Shown: positions 18,186 to 27,599 of the stretch, piece after piece
Layout of the letters: each line of letters begins with the position of its first letter
How positions within the stretch are numbered: the first letter of the stretch is position 1
Assembly: GCF_001422245.1 (NCBI RefSeq)
Contig: NZ_LMMM01000001.1
Location: 249,422 to 313,421, forward strand
Direction: 5' to 3'
From: Rhizobium sp. Leaf262
GTDB taxonomy: Bacteria; Pseudomonadota; Alphaproteobacteria; Rhizobiales; Rhizobiaceae
Length of the DNA stretch: 64,000 nt
Program-made: the position numbers and the translations under genes
Notes under the pieces: model-generated
The model's database searches: none
Seen by the model: the letters and a program-made list of their open reading frames with translations, nothing else
Told to the model about the DNA's origin: nothing

Positions 18186-19121
18186 TTATCCCGCAATTGC
18201 TCTCAATTCTTCCACGACGGCTTGGTGAAAGGCATTAGCGGCATGCCCTGCGTCCAGATGAACGGAAAAGTGGTCGGCATTCTCGAAGGGCTGTCGTCGG
18301 ACGATCACTCCACGACCCTCCAGCAAAGCCGCAAAGTCCCGTCCGGACTGTTGTACCGTGTCCCGTTCAAGATTGCCCCACGCCAGTGTGAATCTCGCGG
18401 ATGTCGGTCCGCTGAAATCGGCTGCGCAATCCGGTTGATCGACGGGAAGCCTGAGCGCCGGGTCGGAATGCACGTCGCCTGTGCGTTTATGATAGCTGCC
18501 GCTCATCGCCATGACCGCGGAAATCGCGCCGTCGGGAATACCGGCAGCGCGGCGACGTTGCTCATCCAGCTCCAGCCGGGCAGAGATGACAGCACCTGCC
18601 GAATGTCCGCCGATAACCAAGCGGTTCGGATTGCCGCCATAGTTCGAAATATTGTCCAGCACCCAGCGGACTGCCGCTCGTGCATCATCCATCAGTTCCT
18701 CAGACGTTACTTGCGGCAGTAGCCTGTAATTCGCGGAAATGAAAATCGCTGGAACAGAAAGCAACGGTGGCGCCATGAAACCACACCACTCTTTATGTCC
18801 ATGTGTGAAACCGCCGCCGTGCCAGAACAGAAACACGGGCAGGTTGCTATGTCCCCGCAGGCCGTAATCCGGCAGATAGATGTCCATCCGTTGTGCCGGG
18901 TCAGGCCCGAAAGGAATATCCGCAAGGCGCGCAATGCCTGAAGACCGCAACAAGCTCGTTTCCGCATAGGCATCGGCGGCGTCGTTGATGGAACCTTGCA
19001 GCGGCAAATCTCTGGCAAACACGGGCTTCTCCTTGTTGGTTCGGTCAATCGCAAAAGGTTGCTGCGCGTCATTCAGCGACAGTCCTATCTGCGGACCTGT
19101 CTCGGTATCGTCTGCGCCCAT
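18186..19121 (-). CDS. Alpha/beta hydrolase (hormone-sensitive-lipase/carboxylesterase type)
   Basis: A 311-residue hydrolase. The oxyanion motif HGGGF is at residues 101-105, the nucleophile elbow GHSAG at 172-176 (Ser174), and a late NADHFSVHLDAG segment supplies the catalytic His. A general esterase or formamidase activity is expected. Its 5' end overlaps the 3' end of the upstream LysR gene by 37 bases, so the two are co-transcribed unless translation starts further in. It is the second hydrolase of this fold within 3 kb, but its motif differs (HGGGF versus HGGYW), so they are not recent duplicates. Confidence 0.85.
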   Translation of the reverse strand: MGADDTETGPQIGLSLNDAQQPFAIDRTNKEKPVFARDLPLQGSINDAADAYAETSLLRSSGIARLADIPFGPDPAQRMDIYLPDYGLRGHSNLPVFLFWHGGGFTHGHKEWCGFMAPPLLSVPAIFISANYRLLPQVTSEELMDDARAAVRWVLDNISNYGGNPNRLVIGGHSAGAVISARLELDEQRRRAAGIPDGAISAVMAMSGSYHKRTGDVHSDPALRLPVDQPDCAADFSGPTSARFTLAWGNLERDTVQQSGRDFAALLEGRGVIVRRQPFENADHFSVHLDAGHAANAFHQAVVEELRAIAG

Positions 19122-20008
19122 TGGCGCAACAAACGTTCAAGGGCCACCAGAAAACGCGCCGGCGCACCTTCAAGCTTGCGTCCGGCACGCAGAATGAGGC
19201 TCACGCTGGTCTTTTCCATCATGTCCTCGGCAATCGGTACGCTGACCATCGTGCCGCGTTGCAGATCGGACCACACGGAAAGCTGCGGAAGAATGGTGAG
19301 TGCCACCCCGGCTCTTACCGCTTCCAGCATGACGAAGATGGAATTTGTCGTGATAGCGGGCTCAATACGCTGGCCGCTATGCGCTTCGGCCTCGCTCAAT
19401 ATCTGTCGCAGTCGAAAGCTGCGTTCGGAAAGGCAGAGAGGATAGTCCTGCAATTGCGCAATGGTGACGCTATCTTCGCGTGCAAAAGGGTGGTCAGGCG
19501 GAACAATCACCATCAGGGGCTGGGCAATGGCGGAGCGGACCTGGATTTTCATGTCGTGCGGTGTCTGGAAGACCAGCCCCATATGGGCTTCGTCGTCGGC
19601 GACCATGCGGGCGATTTCCTGGCTTGCACCTATATTGATGTTCAGCCGGACTTTTGGATTGTCGCGATTGAAGGCGTTGATCAGGTCGGTGAATGTTTCA
19701 CCCAGAAATCCCTCGCCCGCTGAAAGCGTCACGCTACCCGTCTTGACCGATCGCAAATCCTCGAGCTTGGCGCGCAAGGCTTCGCGATCCGAGATCTGGT
19801 TACGATAATGCTCCATGACCATTTCGCCCGCGTCGGTCAGCTTGATGCCTCGGCGACCTTTGACGATCAGCGCGATACCATGCTGCTCTTCGAGTTGTGC
19901 GATCTGGCGACTGACGGAAGACGCGGCCACGTTGAGCCGATCACCCGCCGCACGCATGGAACCGGCGTTAAGGGCTTCCAAAAGGTATCTCAGTCCCGAT
20001 TCAGACAT
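19085..20008 (-). CDS. LysR-family transcriptional regulator
   Basis: A 307-residue regulator. The N-terminal winged helix is at residues 5-62 (LLEALNAGSMRAAGDRLNVAASSVSRQIAQLEEQHGIAL). The substrate-binding-like effector domain runs from about residue 90 (GSVTLSAGEGFLGETFTDLINAF, and VTIAQLQDYPLCLSERSF). It is upstream of and overlapping the hydrolase at 18186, which it probably regulates together with the EamA gene. No inducer can be inferred. The 148-base gap before the siderophore ATPase gene probably holds its promoter. Confidence 0.92.
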   Translation of the reverse strand: MSESGLRYLLEALNAGSMRAAGDRLNVAASSVSRQIAQLEEQHGIALIVKGRRGIKLTDAGEMVMEHYRNQISDREALRAKLEDLRSVKTGSVTLSAGEGFLGETFTDLINAFNRDNPKVRLNINIGASQEIARMVADDEAHMGLVFQTPHDMKIQVRSAIAQPLMVIVPPDHPFAREDSVTIAQLQDYPLCLSERSFRLRQILSEAEAHSGQRIEPAITTNSIFVMLEAVRAGVALTILPQLSVWSDLQRGTMVSVPIAEDMMEKTSVSLILRAGRKLEGAPARFLVALERLLRQWAQTIPRQVRR

Positions 20009-20156
20009 GATCGCTTTCTCAGCCCGCAGGTTCAGTCACATGGAGATAGTGTGACATTTTTGGACCGTCAATGACAACCGTCAAACCATTGGCGGGCATA
20101 ATGCTGAACGGTAAAATGCCGATGCGTGGCAACAAAAACTCATGGAGACAGCCTGT

Positions 20157-20933
20157 TCAGGCAGAGGGCGGCGAAGATTGAAAAGGCAGGGCAATCCGCT
20201 GCTGGCCGACATCAGTGACCGGTATGTGGAAACCATAGATCGTGTGTAGCACTTTCGATGACATGATATCTTTGGGAGAGCCATCAGCAACAATTTCGCC
20301 GCCACGCATTCCGATAATTCTATCGGCAAATCCGCTGGCATAATTGATGTCGTGAAGGACGATGACGATCGTCTTGGCGTCGTTGTCTGCGATTTTACGC
20401 AAAGATCGCATCAGTTCCTGGGCGAAATACATATCGAGATTGTTGAGTGGCTCGTCCAGAAGCAGATAGTCGGTATCCTGGCAAAAGGCCATGGCCACCA
20501 GAGCTCTTTGGCGCTGCCCCCCGGAAAGGGTTTCCAGAAAACGGCCTGAGAGATCGGAAAGGTCGAACAGTTTTAACGCCGTCTCGATCTTATCCATATC
20601 GTCTTTGGTTTTATGCCCACGATTGTGCGGGAAGCGCCCGAAACCCACGAGTTCCTTAACGGTCAACCGGCTTGCAACCTGATTGTCCTGACGCAAGATG
20701 GCCAGTTTCCTGGCAAGTTCGCGTGTTGGTGTCGAGGCGATCGATCGATCATCCACGCTGATCGAGCCACCCTGCAGTGGCTGAAGACGGGCTATGAGGC
20801 CGAGAAGGGATGATTTTCCAGCGCCATTTGGGCCGATGAGAGCGGTTATTCCACCCTTGGGCAGAGCGACGGAGATATCGTTCAGAATTCTCGTTTTGCC
20901 ATAATGCAGCGAGACATGGTCGATCCGGATCAT
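20157..20933 (-). CDS. Ferric-siderophore ABC transporter ATP-binding protein
   Basis: A 258-residue ATPase of the FecE/FepC/YclP group. Walker A GPNGAGKSS lies near residue 37, the Q-loop is LRQDNQVASRL, the signature is LSGGQRQRA, and Walker B is DYLLLDEPLNNLD, followed by an H-loop VLHDINYA. It powers import of the ferric siderophore from periplasm to cytoplasm through the two permeases encoded upstream. It overlaps the permease gene by 4 bases (ATGA at 20930-20933). It is the last gene of the iron locus. The sequence resembles petrobactin-type ATPases such as YclP by eye; specificity is inferred from context. Confidence 0.92.
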   Translation of the reverse strand: MIRIDHVSLHYGKTRILNDISVALPKGGITALIGPNGAGKSSLLGLIARLQPLQGGSISVDDRSIASTPTRELARKLAILRQDNQVASRLTVKELVGFGRFPHNRGHKTKDDMDKIETALKLFDLSDLSGRFLETLSGGQRQRALVAMAFCQDTDYLLLDEPLNNLDMYFAQELMRSLRKIADNDAKTIVIVLHDINYASGFADRIIGMRGGEIVADGSPKDIMSSKVLHTIYGFHIPVTDVGQQRIALPFQSSPPSA

Positions 20934-21871
20934 CTGCGGCTCCTGCGCCAGAGTAGGATGAGGAAGACGATTCCACCGGCAAATTCGGTGACCACGCCAA
21001 GCGTCGAACTGTTTCCGAGACCATGCTGGAACACAGTCTGTCCACCGATCAGGACGATGATCGCGACGAGGGATGCGGCAGGGATCAGCACGGCATGGCG
21101 GCGCGATTGAACGATTTGTTCGGCTAGCGCAACGAACAACAACCCCAGAAAGGCGACAGGCCCGACCAAAGCCGTCGAAACAGCGACGAGTGCCGAAACC
21201 ATGAGAAGGCAGGCAATCTGGGTTTTGGACCAATCGATACCCAACCCGATTGCCGTATCCCGGCCAAGCGCAACGATATCGAGGCGATGTCGGGCGCGCC
21301 ATGTCCAGATCAACGCTCCGACGGTCAATAAAGACGCAATAGCAAGAAGATCGGTTTCGATGTCGTTGAAATTGACGAAACTGCCACCCTGTACGATAGC
21401 GAAATCATTTGGGTCGATTAGTCTGGCGAGAAGTGCATGAAGGCTGCGAAACAGGACGCCGACCACGACTCCGCACAGCAGCATCAACCCCATGTCCCAG
21501 CGCGCCCGCAGCATCGGAAGAACCAGAGCACATGTCAGCGTCATCAGCAGGATGATTTCCCCTGCAAATTTCAGGCGTGTATCCAGCGTGGAATAGGCAA
21601 GGCCACCAAACAGAAAAACGAGCAGAATTTGTCCGAAGACATAGAGTGCATCTATGCCCATGATGGATGGCGTGAGAATTCTGTTTGCGGTGACGGTCTG
21701 GAAGACAACGGTTGAGACCGCGATGGCGACACCGACCTCTATCAATGCCGCCAGCTTTACGGCGCGCAAGCCGAGAACGAAAGCAAGGTTGCCGCGCAGG
21801 CCGATCGTCATGAAACAAATGATACAGGCTAGTGCCACCAGGGTCAGAATGATCAATGGCCGCTTAAGCAT
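20930..21871 (-). CDS. Ferric-siderophore ABC transporter permease (FecCD family), second copy
   Basis: Inner-membrane permease of about 313 residues. It contains the FecCD hallmarks LTPSIMGIDALYVFGQ, a coupling-helix region ALGRDTAIGLGIDWSKTQ and GPVAFLGLLFVALAEQIV. ATG 21871 overlaps the preceding permease's stop by 8 bases, which argues against the longer in-frame start at 21913. It forms a heterodimeric channel with the product of 21864-22841. Confidence 0.9.
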   Translation of the reverse strand: MLKRPLIILTLVALACIICFMTIGLRGNLAFVLGLRAVKLAALIEVGVAIAVSTVVFQTVTANRILTPSIMGIDALYVFGQILLVFLFGGLAYSTLDTRLKFAGEIILLMTLTCALVLPMLRARWDMGLMLLCGVVVGVLFRSLHALLARLIDPNDFAIVQGGSFVNFNDIETDLLAIASLLTVGALIWTWRARHRLDIVALGRDTAIGLGIDWSKTQIACLLMVSALVAVSTALVGPVAFLGLLFVALAEQIVQSRRHAVLIPAASLVAIIVLIGGQTVFQHGLGNSSTLGVVTEFAGGIVFLILLWRRSRR

Positions 21872-22841
21872 CGGAACGCCGACGAAGGAGCAGGAGCAGA
21901 AACAGGATTGCACCGACGACGCCCATCACCGTACCGACCGGAATTTCATAGGGAAACCGAATGATCCGCCCGGCAATGTCGCAGCCCAAAGTCAGAATCG
22001 CGCCGAAAACGGCGGTGACTGGAAGCGTGATGCGCAGATTGTCACCCATCAGCCGTGAAACGAGATTGGGAACCACCAGACCGACGAATGGGATTGTGCC
22101 GATGACAACGACCGTGACCGCCGAAATAATGGCGATGATACCAAGCCCAATTTGCAGCATACGCTGGTAGTCGATCCCAAGCCCCGTGCTGGTTTCGCGA
22201 CCCAGCGCCATGATGGTCAGGCGATCGGCGGTCGCCCAGGCGGCAGCGACAAGCAGTGCGCCGAGCCAGAGTATTTCATACCGTCCCCGCAGCACGCCCG
22301 AGAAATCGCCATTGCTCCAGACGGAAAGATACTGCAGGAGATCGGCCTGCCAGGCGACAAAGGTTGCGGCGGCACCAATGACACCACCAAAGATCAGCCC
22401 GAACAGGGGGACGAGATAGGGCTGGGTCGGCGGCAGGCGATGCGCCGTCATGAGAAACAAGCTGGTTCCGGCGAGGGCGGCAATGCTGGCAAACACCGTC
22501 TTGATGCCAAGGGTCGCCGCAGGCCAGAGGATCGTAACAAGAAGAATGCCAAGCTCTGCGGATTGGGCGGTCCCTGCGGTGGCTGGTTCAACGAAGCGAT
22601 TGCGGGTGATGGCTTGCATGATCAACCCGGCAATTGCCAGTCCCGCACCCGCAAGCACGGCTGCAAGGGTGCGCGGCAGACGGCTGATGCCCAGCAATTC
22701 CGCCTTATCGGAGGATGTCCAAAGAGCACCGAGAGAAACATCGCCTGCACCGACGCCGAGGCTGACGATACACAAAAAGGCGAGCAATAAGCCCGCCAGT
22801 CCAGATAGCCTTTTTGGATGTCGTTGTACTGAAGCCATCAT
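21864..22841 (-). CDS. Ferric-siderophore ABC transporter permease (FecCD family), first copy
   Basis: A 325-residue permease. Features include the N-terminal helix (LAGLLLAFLCIVSLGVG), SRLPRTLAAVLAGAGLAIAG, RNRFVEPATAGTAQSAELG, ALGRETSTGLGIDYQRM and GTIPFVGLVVPNLVSRLMG, all typical of FecC/FepD relatives. It starts inside the binding-protein stop (ATGA at 22838) and overlaps the second permease. Gene order is binding protein-permease-permease-ATPase. Confidence 0.93.
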   Translation of the reverse strand: MMASVQRHPKRLSGLAGLLLAFLCIVSLGVGAGDVSLGALWTSSDKAELLGISRLPRTLAAVLAGAGLAIAGLIMQAITRNRFVEPATAGTAQSAELGILLVTILWPAATLGIKTVFASIAALAGTSLFLMTAHRLPPTQPYLVPLFGLIFGGVIGAAATFVAWQADLLQYLSVWSNGDFSGVLRGRYEILWLGALLVAAAWATADRLTIMALGRETSTGLGIDYQRMLQIGLGIIAIISAVTVVVIGTIPFVGLVVPNLVSRLMGDNLRITLPVTAVFGAILTLGCDIAGRIIRFPYEIPVGTVMGVVGAILFLLLLLRRRSDA

Positions 22842-23731
22842 TGCGTCGCGGAGAAAGCCTCTTTGATGGTGGCAAGCACTCGCTGCGTCGCCTGAATGCC
22901 GCCAGCCGCGATATAGAAATCGGCAGCGGGCAGGTAAACCACCTGACCTTTTTTCCAGGCTGTCGTGTTGGCGACCAACTCATTGTCGAGAGTGGCGCGC
23001 GCGCCCTGTTCACCAGAGCCGATTGCGGCTGCACGATCAACCACCAGCAGCCAGTCGGGATTAGCCTTGTGAATAAATTCGAAAGAGACAGCCTCTCCGT
23101 GGATAGCAGTCTGCATGGCCTCCACCGCTGGCGGCAGGGCAAGGGTGGCATGAACCCAGCCAAAGCGCGAACCGGGACCATACGCCGTGACTTTAGGTCC
23201 ATTCGTCATCACGATCAGGGCTTTGCCCTTCCCGGTGACTGCCTTGCGCGTTGTCTCTATCTCTTGATCGAGTTCTCCTGCGATAGCTTTTGCTTCTGCC
23301 TGCTTGCCGAAGAGAGTTCCGTAGTCGAGAAGCCGAAGCTTTGCCTGCTCTACCAGGTCGTCGCCATCCATCGTCATGTCGATGCTGGTAGCGACACGGG
23401 CGGTCGCCGCGAGCTTCGGTGAGGATCTGCCTCCCAAAATGATGAGATCGGGTTCAAGGGCGCTCAGCGCCTCCAGGTCAGGCTCGAAGATATCGCCAAC
23501 CGCTTCCGCTTCGGATTTGAGATGCTCCAGTTGCGGAAGGTAGAGCTTCTGCGGCAAGCCTGCCGGCGTGATGCCCAGCCGGTCGAGAGTGTCGAGCGCA
23601 GCCAGATCAAAGACCGCGACCCGGTGCGGTGTTTCGGCAATATCCACCGTGCCGCGTGCCGTCGTGATCTCGGCGCTGTCTGCGCTGGTCGCAATGAGGC
23701 TTGTCAGGATGAAAAGTCGAAATAGTCTCAT
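22838..23731 (-). CDS. Siderophore-binding periplasmic protein (FatB/CeuE/YclQ type)
   Basis: A 297-residue class III binding protein with a Sec signal peptide (MRLFRLFILTSLIATSADS-A). The Peripla_BP_2 fold shows as RVAVFDLAALDTLDRLGI, LEALSALEPDLIILGG and LALPPAVEAM. The mature end VLATIKEAFSA is typical. FatB/YclQ/CeuE members bind catecholate or mixed catecholate-citrate siderophores, including petrobactin, which agrees with the asb genes upstream. It starts five bases after the DUF2218 gene. No lipobox cysteine is visible, as expected for a free periplasmic protein. Confidence 0.9.
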   Translation of the reverse strand: MRLFRLFILTSLIATSADSAEITTARGTVDIAETPHRVAVFDLAALDTLDRLGITPAGLPQKLYLPQLEHLKSEAEAVGDIFEPDLEALSALEPDLIILGGRSSPKLAATARVATSIDMTMDGDDLVEQAKLRLLDYGTLFGKQAEAKAIAGELDQEIETTRKAVTGKGKALIVMTNGPKVTAYGPGSRFGWVHATLALPPAVEAMQTAIHGEAVSFEFIHKANPDWLLVVDRAAAIGSGEQGARATLDNELVANTTAWKKGQVVYLPAADFYIAAGGIQATQRVLATIKEAFSATQ

Positions 23732-23736
23732 GAATG

Positions 23737-24060
23737 TCAGATCTTGGCTTCAAGCGTATCCGTTTTGCCCATTGGTGAAGACGGCAACCATTGCAGTGGC
23801 TGCAACTCTTCGCGAAAGGCAAAGCGCAGAAGGTGGCTTTCGATAACGTGCTGGGTTTCCTTCAACTGGCTTTCGTCAAAAGCCGTGCAGCGAATAGTCA
23901 ACACATCGGTATCCGCATCCATGATGGCGGTGCCGCACGTAAAGCGGCATTCGCCATGACCTTCAGAATGGGACGTATCGACCTTGTGGGCGAAATGCTT
24001 GCAAAGCTGCGCTATGTATTTCGCGGCCTGTTCGGTGCGCAGTGTTGCCGTGGTTTCCAT
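23737..24060 (-). CDS. DUF2218 small protein of siderophore loci
   Basis: A 107-residue soluble protein matching the DUF2218 pattern: AAKYIAQLCKHFAHKV, a Cys/His-bearing strand GHGECRFTCGTAIM, LTIRCTAFDES and HVIESHLLRFAFREEL. Such proteins recur beside siderophore uptake genes, but I know of no established function. It has a good AGGAG site, lies between the receptor and the binding-protein gene, and is probably co-transcribed. Helping to release iron or handle the siderophore in the cytoplasm is a guess from context. Confidence 0.85.
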   Translation of the reverse strand: METTATLRTEQAAKYIAQLCKHFAHKVDTSHSEGHGECRFTCGTAIMDADTDVLTIRCTAFDESQLKETQHVIESHLLRFAFREELQPLQWLPSSPMGKTDTLEAKI

Positions 24061-24122
24061 GGTGACTTTCTCCTGTTGTGCGCCACCGGCAAGTATGCCG
24101 ACGACGCCTGGAATTCATCGGC

Positions 24123-26426
24123 TCAGAACGTTGCCTTGGCTGTGATCAGCAGGCTACGGCCCGGTTCGAAAAGGGGTGTCACATTGCCGAATTCCTGTCC
24201 ATATGTGGCTCGGTCGGAATAGCTCTCGTCAAAGAGGTTCTTCACCTCGGCGCGGAACGTGAAATTCTGCAACTGCTCTGGCTTCCATTCTGTGAAGACA
24301 TTGACGACTTCATAGGCTTTGTATGGGGCGTTGCCCGCAGCCACGTGGTCGTACTCCGGCGCGATCTCGATATCGCCGCCGACCGTCAGGTTCCATTGAT
24401 CGAATGTATGTGCAGCGGTGATGGTGATGATGTCACCCACGGGAGAAGCCAGGTAATTTCCACTGTCAGAGTCGGCTGGCGAACCGTTTACGTCCACGTC
24501 GATATGGGCGTATTTGACCTTGATGTAAGAGCTTGTCCATTCGTAACCGGCACCGACTTCAAAGCCCTTTGAAAGCAGGTTTTTATGCGCTAGGGCGCCT
24601 GTCGCGATGGGTCTATATGTTGGGATGCGGGCATTGTCGATGTCGGTGCGGAACAGGCTCACGTTGGCAGTGAAGCCATTATACTCGGCGTCCAGGCCAA
24701 TCATGTAGTTATCAGCTTTGACCGGCTCCGGGCCTTCACTGCCATAACTCCAATTCGGATTCATGATGAAGTTTTCCGCCAGTGGAACTCCAGCCCAGAC
24801 ATGAGAAAAGCCGGCTTTGGCGGTGAAAATATCCGTCAGGTCATATTCGCCTGATATATTGGCACTGATACCGTTATTGCTGAATTCGGCATTGTTGGTT
24901 CCCGTGAACCATTGTTGATCGGCTCTTGCGCCGAAGGATAGGCGTGTCCGCTCCCAAGGTTCGAGACGGGCCTGTGCGTAAATACCCAGATTATGTGCTC
25001 TTTCACGACTGCCGTCACTCGGGTCGCTCAACGTTGCCCGGTCGTTGTAAAAATCAAAACCAGCGACAACATTGCCGATATCGAAAGAGAACTTGTTTTC
25101 AAACTTGCCGTTTAAAGTCGAGGTCTTCCCGCTGTTATCATATTGATAAACACCAGAGGAAAAGTAAGGTACGGTCACTTTCGTGGATCCGTAAGCGACC
25201 ACAAACGTTGGGTCCCACCATCCCTCGGGTGTTTCATCTGTGTAGGTGAACACTAGGTTTTGCCGGTCCAGTCGGTAGTTTCGGGTCGCCGGATCAGGGA
25301 TACGGGGTGGGGGTGGGATAACGACGCTTGCATTCGCACGGTATGGGCGAATTGCATCATCCAAGACACGGTCGTAGCTGATTTCGAAACGGTCGCCGCT
25401 GTCGAATTCATAACCGACTTTACCTAACCCGCTCAGGAGATTGGTTCCGGTCCCGTCAACAACGTCGCCATTGCCGCCATGGAAATCGTCACCCTTGCCG
25501 TAGGTGAAATATCCGAGATAATCCAACCCATCTTTCTCGCCATAGGCCGACAGGCCGGTCACCACCGTCTCACTGTTGAAGTTATAGGTAGAGGAGACGA
25601 AGCCGCCAAAGGTTTTGCCGTCGGTCAGCAAGTCTTTCGCGTCTTTGGTTTCGTAGTTGATCGCGCCCGCAAGGGCTCCGGGACCGGCGTCGGCGGGCGC
25701 AATACCCGAATCCACATCCACGGCCTTGAGGATCGACGGATCGATCAGATTGGTGGCGTTGTGGTGGAACACCTTGTTGTTCTGACGTGCACCATCGATG
25801 CTGACGGCGAGGTTGGTTTCTTCGACGCCGTGAACATAGACTTTTTGCGACATGGGCAAAGAGCTGCCGACCTGAACACCGGCCTCTTCGCGGAACACAT
25901 CTGCAATGCTGCTGGGGTTGATCCTCTCCAGTTCCTTTAGTCCGATGACAGTCTCGCCGACGTCACCCTGACCGACGGATTGTCCTTGCACGACAATCGG
26001 CTCGAGAACGGTGCCATCGCCATTGCTGACAACGGGTGCGGATGCTGACCGACCGATGACTGCCGTGCCGTTGGAGATACTGTAGGGAATCCCAGTGCCT
26101 TCCAGCAGCTGCCCAAGAGCGGCCTGCGACGACAGCGTGCCGGAAACCGCGCGGGAGGTGATGCCCTGCGATGTGGACGCGGCAAGCGAGACTTGTAAAC
26201 CGGACTGTCGCCCGAAGGCATTCAATGCAGATGCCAATGGCTGTGCCGGAATGTTGAAGCTGCGTTGGGCGGTCTGCGCCATAGCTGCCGGTGTCTGTAC
26301 CAGTGCTGTGACACTCACCGCTGCCGAAGCCATCAGTCTGAGGGCCACAACGGTCCCTCGGTTCGATCTTTTCGACCGTTCCACATTTACCAGAAGCGTC
26401 ATTCCGCCCCGTCTCCCCATACGCAT
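24123..26426 (-). CDS. TonB-dependent siderophore receptor with N-terminal signalling (STN) domain
   Basis: Outer-membrane receptor of about 767 residues. A signal peptide (core LMASAAVSVTALVQTPAAMA) is followed by an STN domain at about residues 60-115 (RSFNIPAQPLASALNAFGRQSGLQV, ending GTAVIGR). Next come the plug (ELERINPSSIADVF, VYVHGVEETNLAVSIDGARQ) and the 22-strand barrel ending in F (LLITAKATF) after NLFDESY. The STN domain transmits ligand binding to FecR. Start choice is uncertain: I use ATG 26426 behind AGGGGG, with ATG 26402 and 26450 possible. The expected ligand is ferric petrobactin, by neighbourhood. This is a transducing receptor like FecA. Confidence 0.9.
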   Translation of the reverse strand: MRMGRRGGMTLLVNVERSKRSNRGTVVALRLMASAAVSVTALVQTPAAMAQTAQRSFNIPAQPLASALNAFGRQSGLQVSLAASTSQGITSRAVSGTLSSQAALGQLLEGTGIPYSISNGTAVIGRSASAPVVSNGDGTVLEPIVVQGQSVGQGDVGETVIGLKELERINPSSIADVFREEAGVQVGSSLPMSQKVYVHGVEETNLAVSIDGARQNNKVFHHNATNLIDPSILKAVDVDSGIAPADAGPGALAGAINYETKDAKDLLTDGKTFGGFVSSTYNFNSETVVTGLSAYGEKDGLDYLGYFTYGKGDDFHGGNGDVVDGTGTNLLSGLGKVGYEFDSGDRFEISYDRVLDDAIRPYRANASVVIPPPPRIPDPATRNYRLDRQNLVFTYTDETPEGWWDPTFVVAYGSTKVTVPYFSSGVYQYDNSGKTSTLNGKFENKFSFDIGNVVAGFDFYNDRATLSDPSDGSRERAHNLGIYAQARLEPWERTRLSFGARADQQWFTGTNNAEFSNNGISANISGEYDLTDIFTAKAGFSHVWAGVPLAENFIMNPNWSYGSEGPEPVKADNYMIGLDAEYNGFTANVSLFRTDIDNARIPTYRPIATGALAHKNLLSKGFEVGAGYEWTSSYIKVKYAHIDVDVNGSPADSDSGNYLASPVGDIITITAAHTFDQWNLTVGGDIEIAPEYDHVAAGNAPYKAYEVVNVFTEWKPEQLQNFTFRAEVKNLFDESYSDRATYGQEFGNVTPLFEPGRSLLITAKATF

Positions 26427-26520
26427 ACATTGCAAGCCCCCTGCCTGCATTCAGCTTAGAGACGACCGTGGCGTCGGTTTTTTTCACTGCACCCAGAAAA
26501 AATCGTGAAACTTTTAAATA

Positions 26521-27501
26521 TTAGAAGAATGAAAGAACGCGAAGATAGGGCGATACTCGGTGAATCTTTGCGCCATAGGGGCTAACGAGCGCTTCCAAAG
26601 CCCGATCAGGATCGGACAAATCATAAAGCCCTGTCACACGACGCTCTCCCAGTTCGTCGCTTGCCACAGTGATCCATGATGGGTGATAGCGCTGCAGTTC
26701 CGCGACGACCGTCTTGATCGCAACATCCTGCACGAAAAGCTTCCCATCACGCCAGGCGGCGATGGAATCGATATCTGTTTGGCCGCGAGAGAGCTGCCCG
26801 TTGCTGCGATCGAGGGTAACGACATCACCGGGACGAAGCTGCATCTCCTTTCCCGATTGACTGGCAAGGAGATCGACGGTCCCTTGAGCCAGTTGAATGC
26901 TGGCGTCTTGAGGCGTGATATTGACGTCAAAAGCCGTGCCGACCACCGTGATCTTCAACTCGCCGCCCGCGTCGACGATGAAAGGTCGATTTGTGTTCGG
27001 TCGCACATCGAAAAAGGCTTCGCCGGAAAGCAGGCGAACCTGTCGTGCGGTGCCGGAAAAATTGACGGCAATGGCGCTTTCTGCGCCCATGTCCACCGTG
27101 GAACCATCCTCCAGTGTGATGCGGCGAAGTTCAGCAGTTGTCGTCATATAATCAGCTTGATAGCGGATCGCGGCAGTTGGGCCAACCACTACCGCGACGA
27201 GACAGGCAGCAAGCGCGGCGATGCCAAGACCGACAGCATGCCGCCGACCAATGCGCCTCGGTTTGGCGGAACGGTGCGTTGGCGACGATTGCCAGGCTGG
27301 AATATTGACAGGTTGCGTTTCGCCCATGATTTCCCAGGCGCGACAAGCTTTTGCCCAAGCCCGTTCGTGTTGCGGCGAACGGCTAATCCATGCGGCGAAA
27401 GAGAGATCGTCTATGTCGGAGCGTGCAGGATCGCGCAGGCGCAGGAACCAGTCCATCGCTTCTTCGAGCAGTTCTTCATCTGTGTGGTCGTGCCGCGTCA
27501 C
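26521..27501 (-). CDS. fecR: FecR-family anti-sigma/sigma-regulator membrane protein
   Basis: A 326-residue bitopic inner-membrane protein. The cytoplasmic N-terminus (DUF4880-like: EEAMDWFLRLRD and FAAWISRSPQHERAWA) is followed by a single membrane segment at about residues 88-108. The periplasmic FecR domain includes LRRITLEDGSTVDM, RQVRLLSGEAFFDV, PFIVDAGGELKITVVGTAFDV and LRPGDVV. It couples the receptor's STN domain to the sigma factor. It sits between the sigma and receptor genes in the canonical fecI-fecR-fecA order. Confidence 0.95.
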   Translation of the reverse strand: MTRHDHTDEELLEEAMDWFLRLRDPARSDIDDLSFAAWISRSPQHERAWAKACRAWEIMGETQPVNIPAWQSSPTHRSAKPRRIGRRHAVGLGIAALAACLVAVVVGPTAAIRYQADYMTTTAELRRITLEDGSTVDMGAESAIAVNFSGTARQVRLLSGEAFFDVRPNTNRPFIVDAGGELKITVVGTAFDVNITPQDASIQLAQGTVDLLASQSGKEMQLRPGDVVTLDRSNGQLSRGQTDIDSIAAWRDGKLFVQDVAIKTVVAELQRYHPSWITVASDELGERRVTGLYDLSDPDRALEALVSPYGAKIHRVSPYLRVLSFF

Positions 27502-27599
27502 TTCATACCTGCTTGGGGTCTCGACAAGCTCTTATCCGAGTTTGCTTATCGAGAGTAGTACGATTGAAGCGGGAAGATTTTTCTTGATGATCGCGAAGA

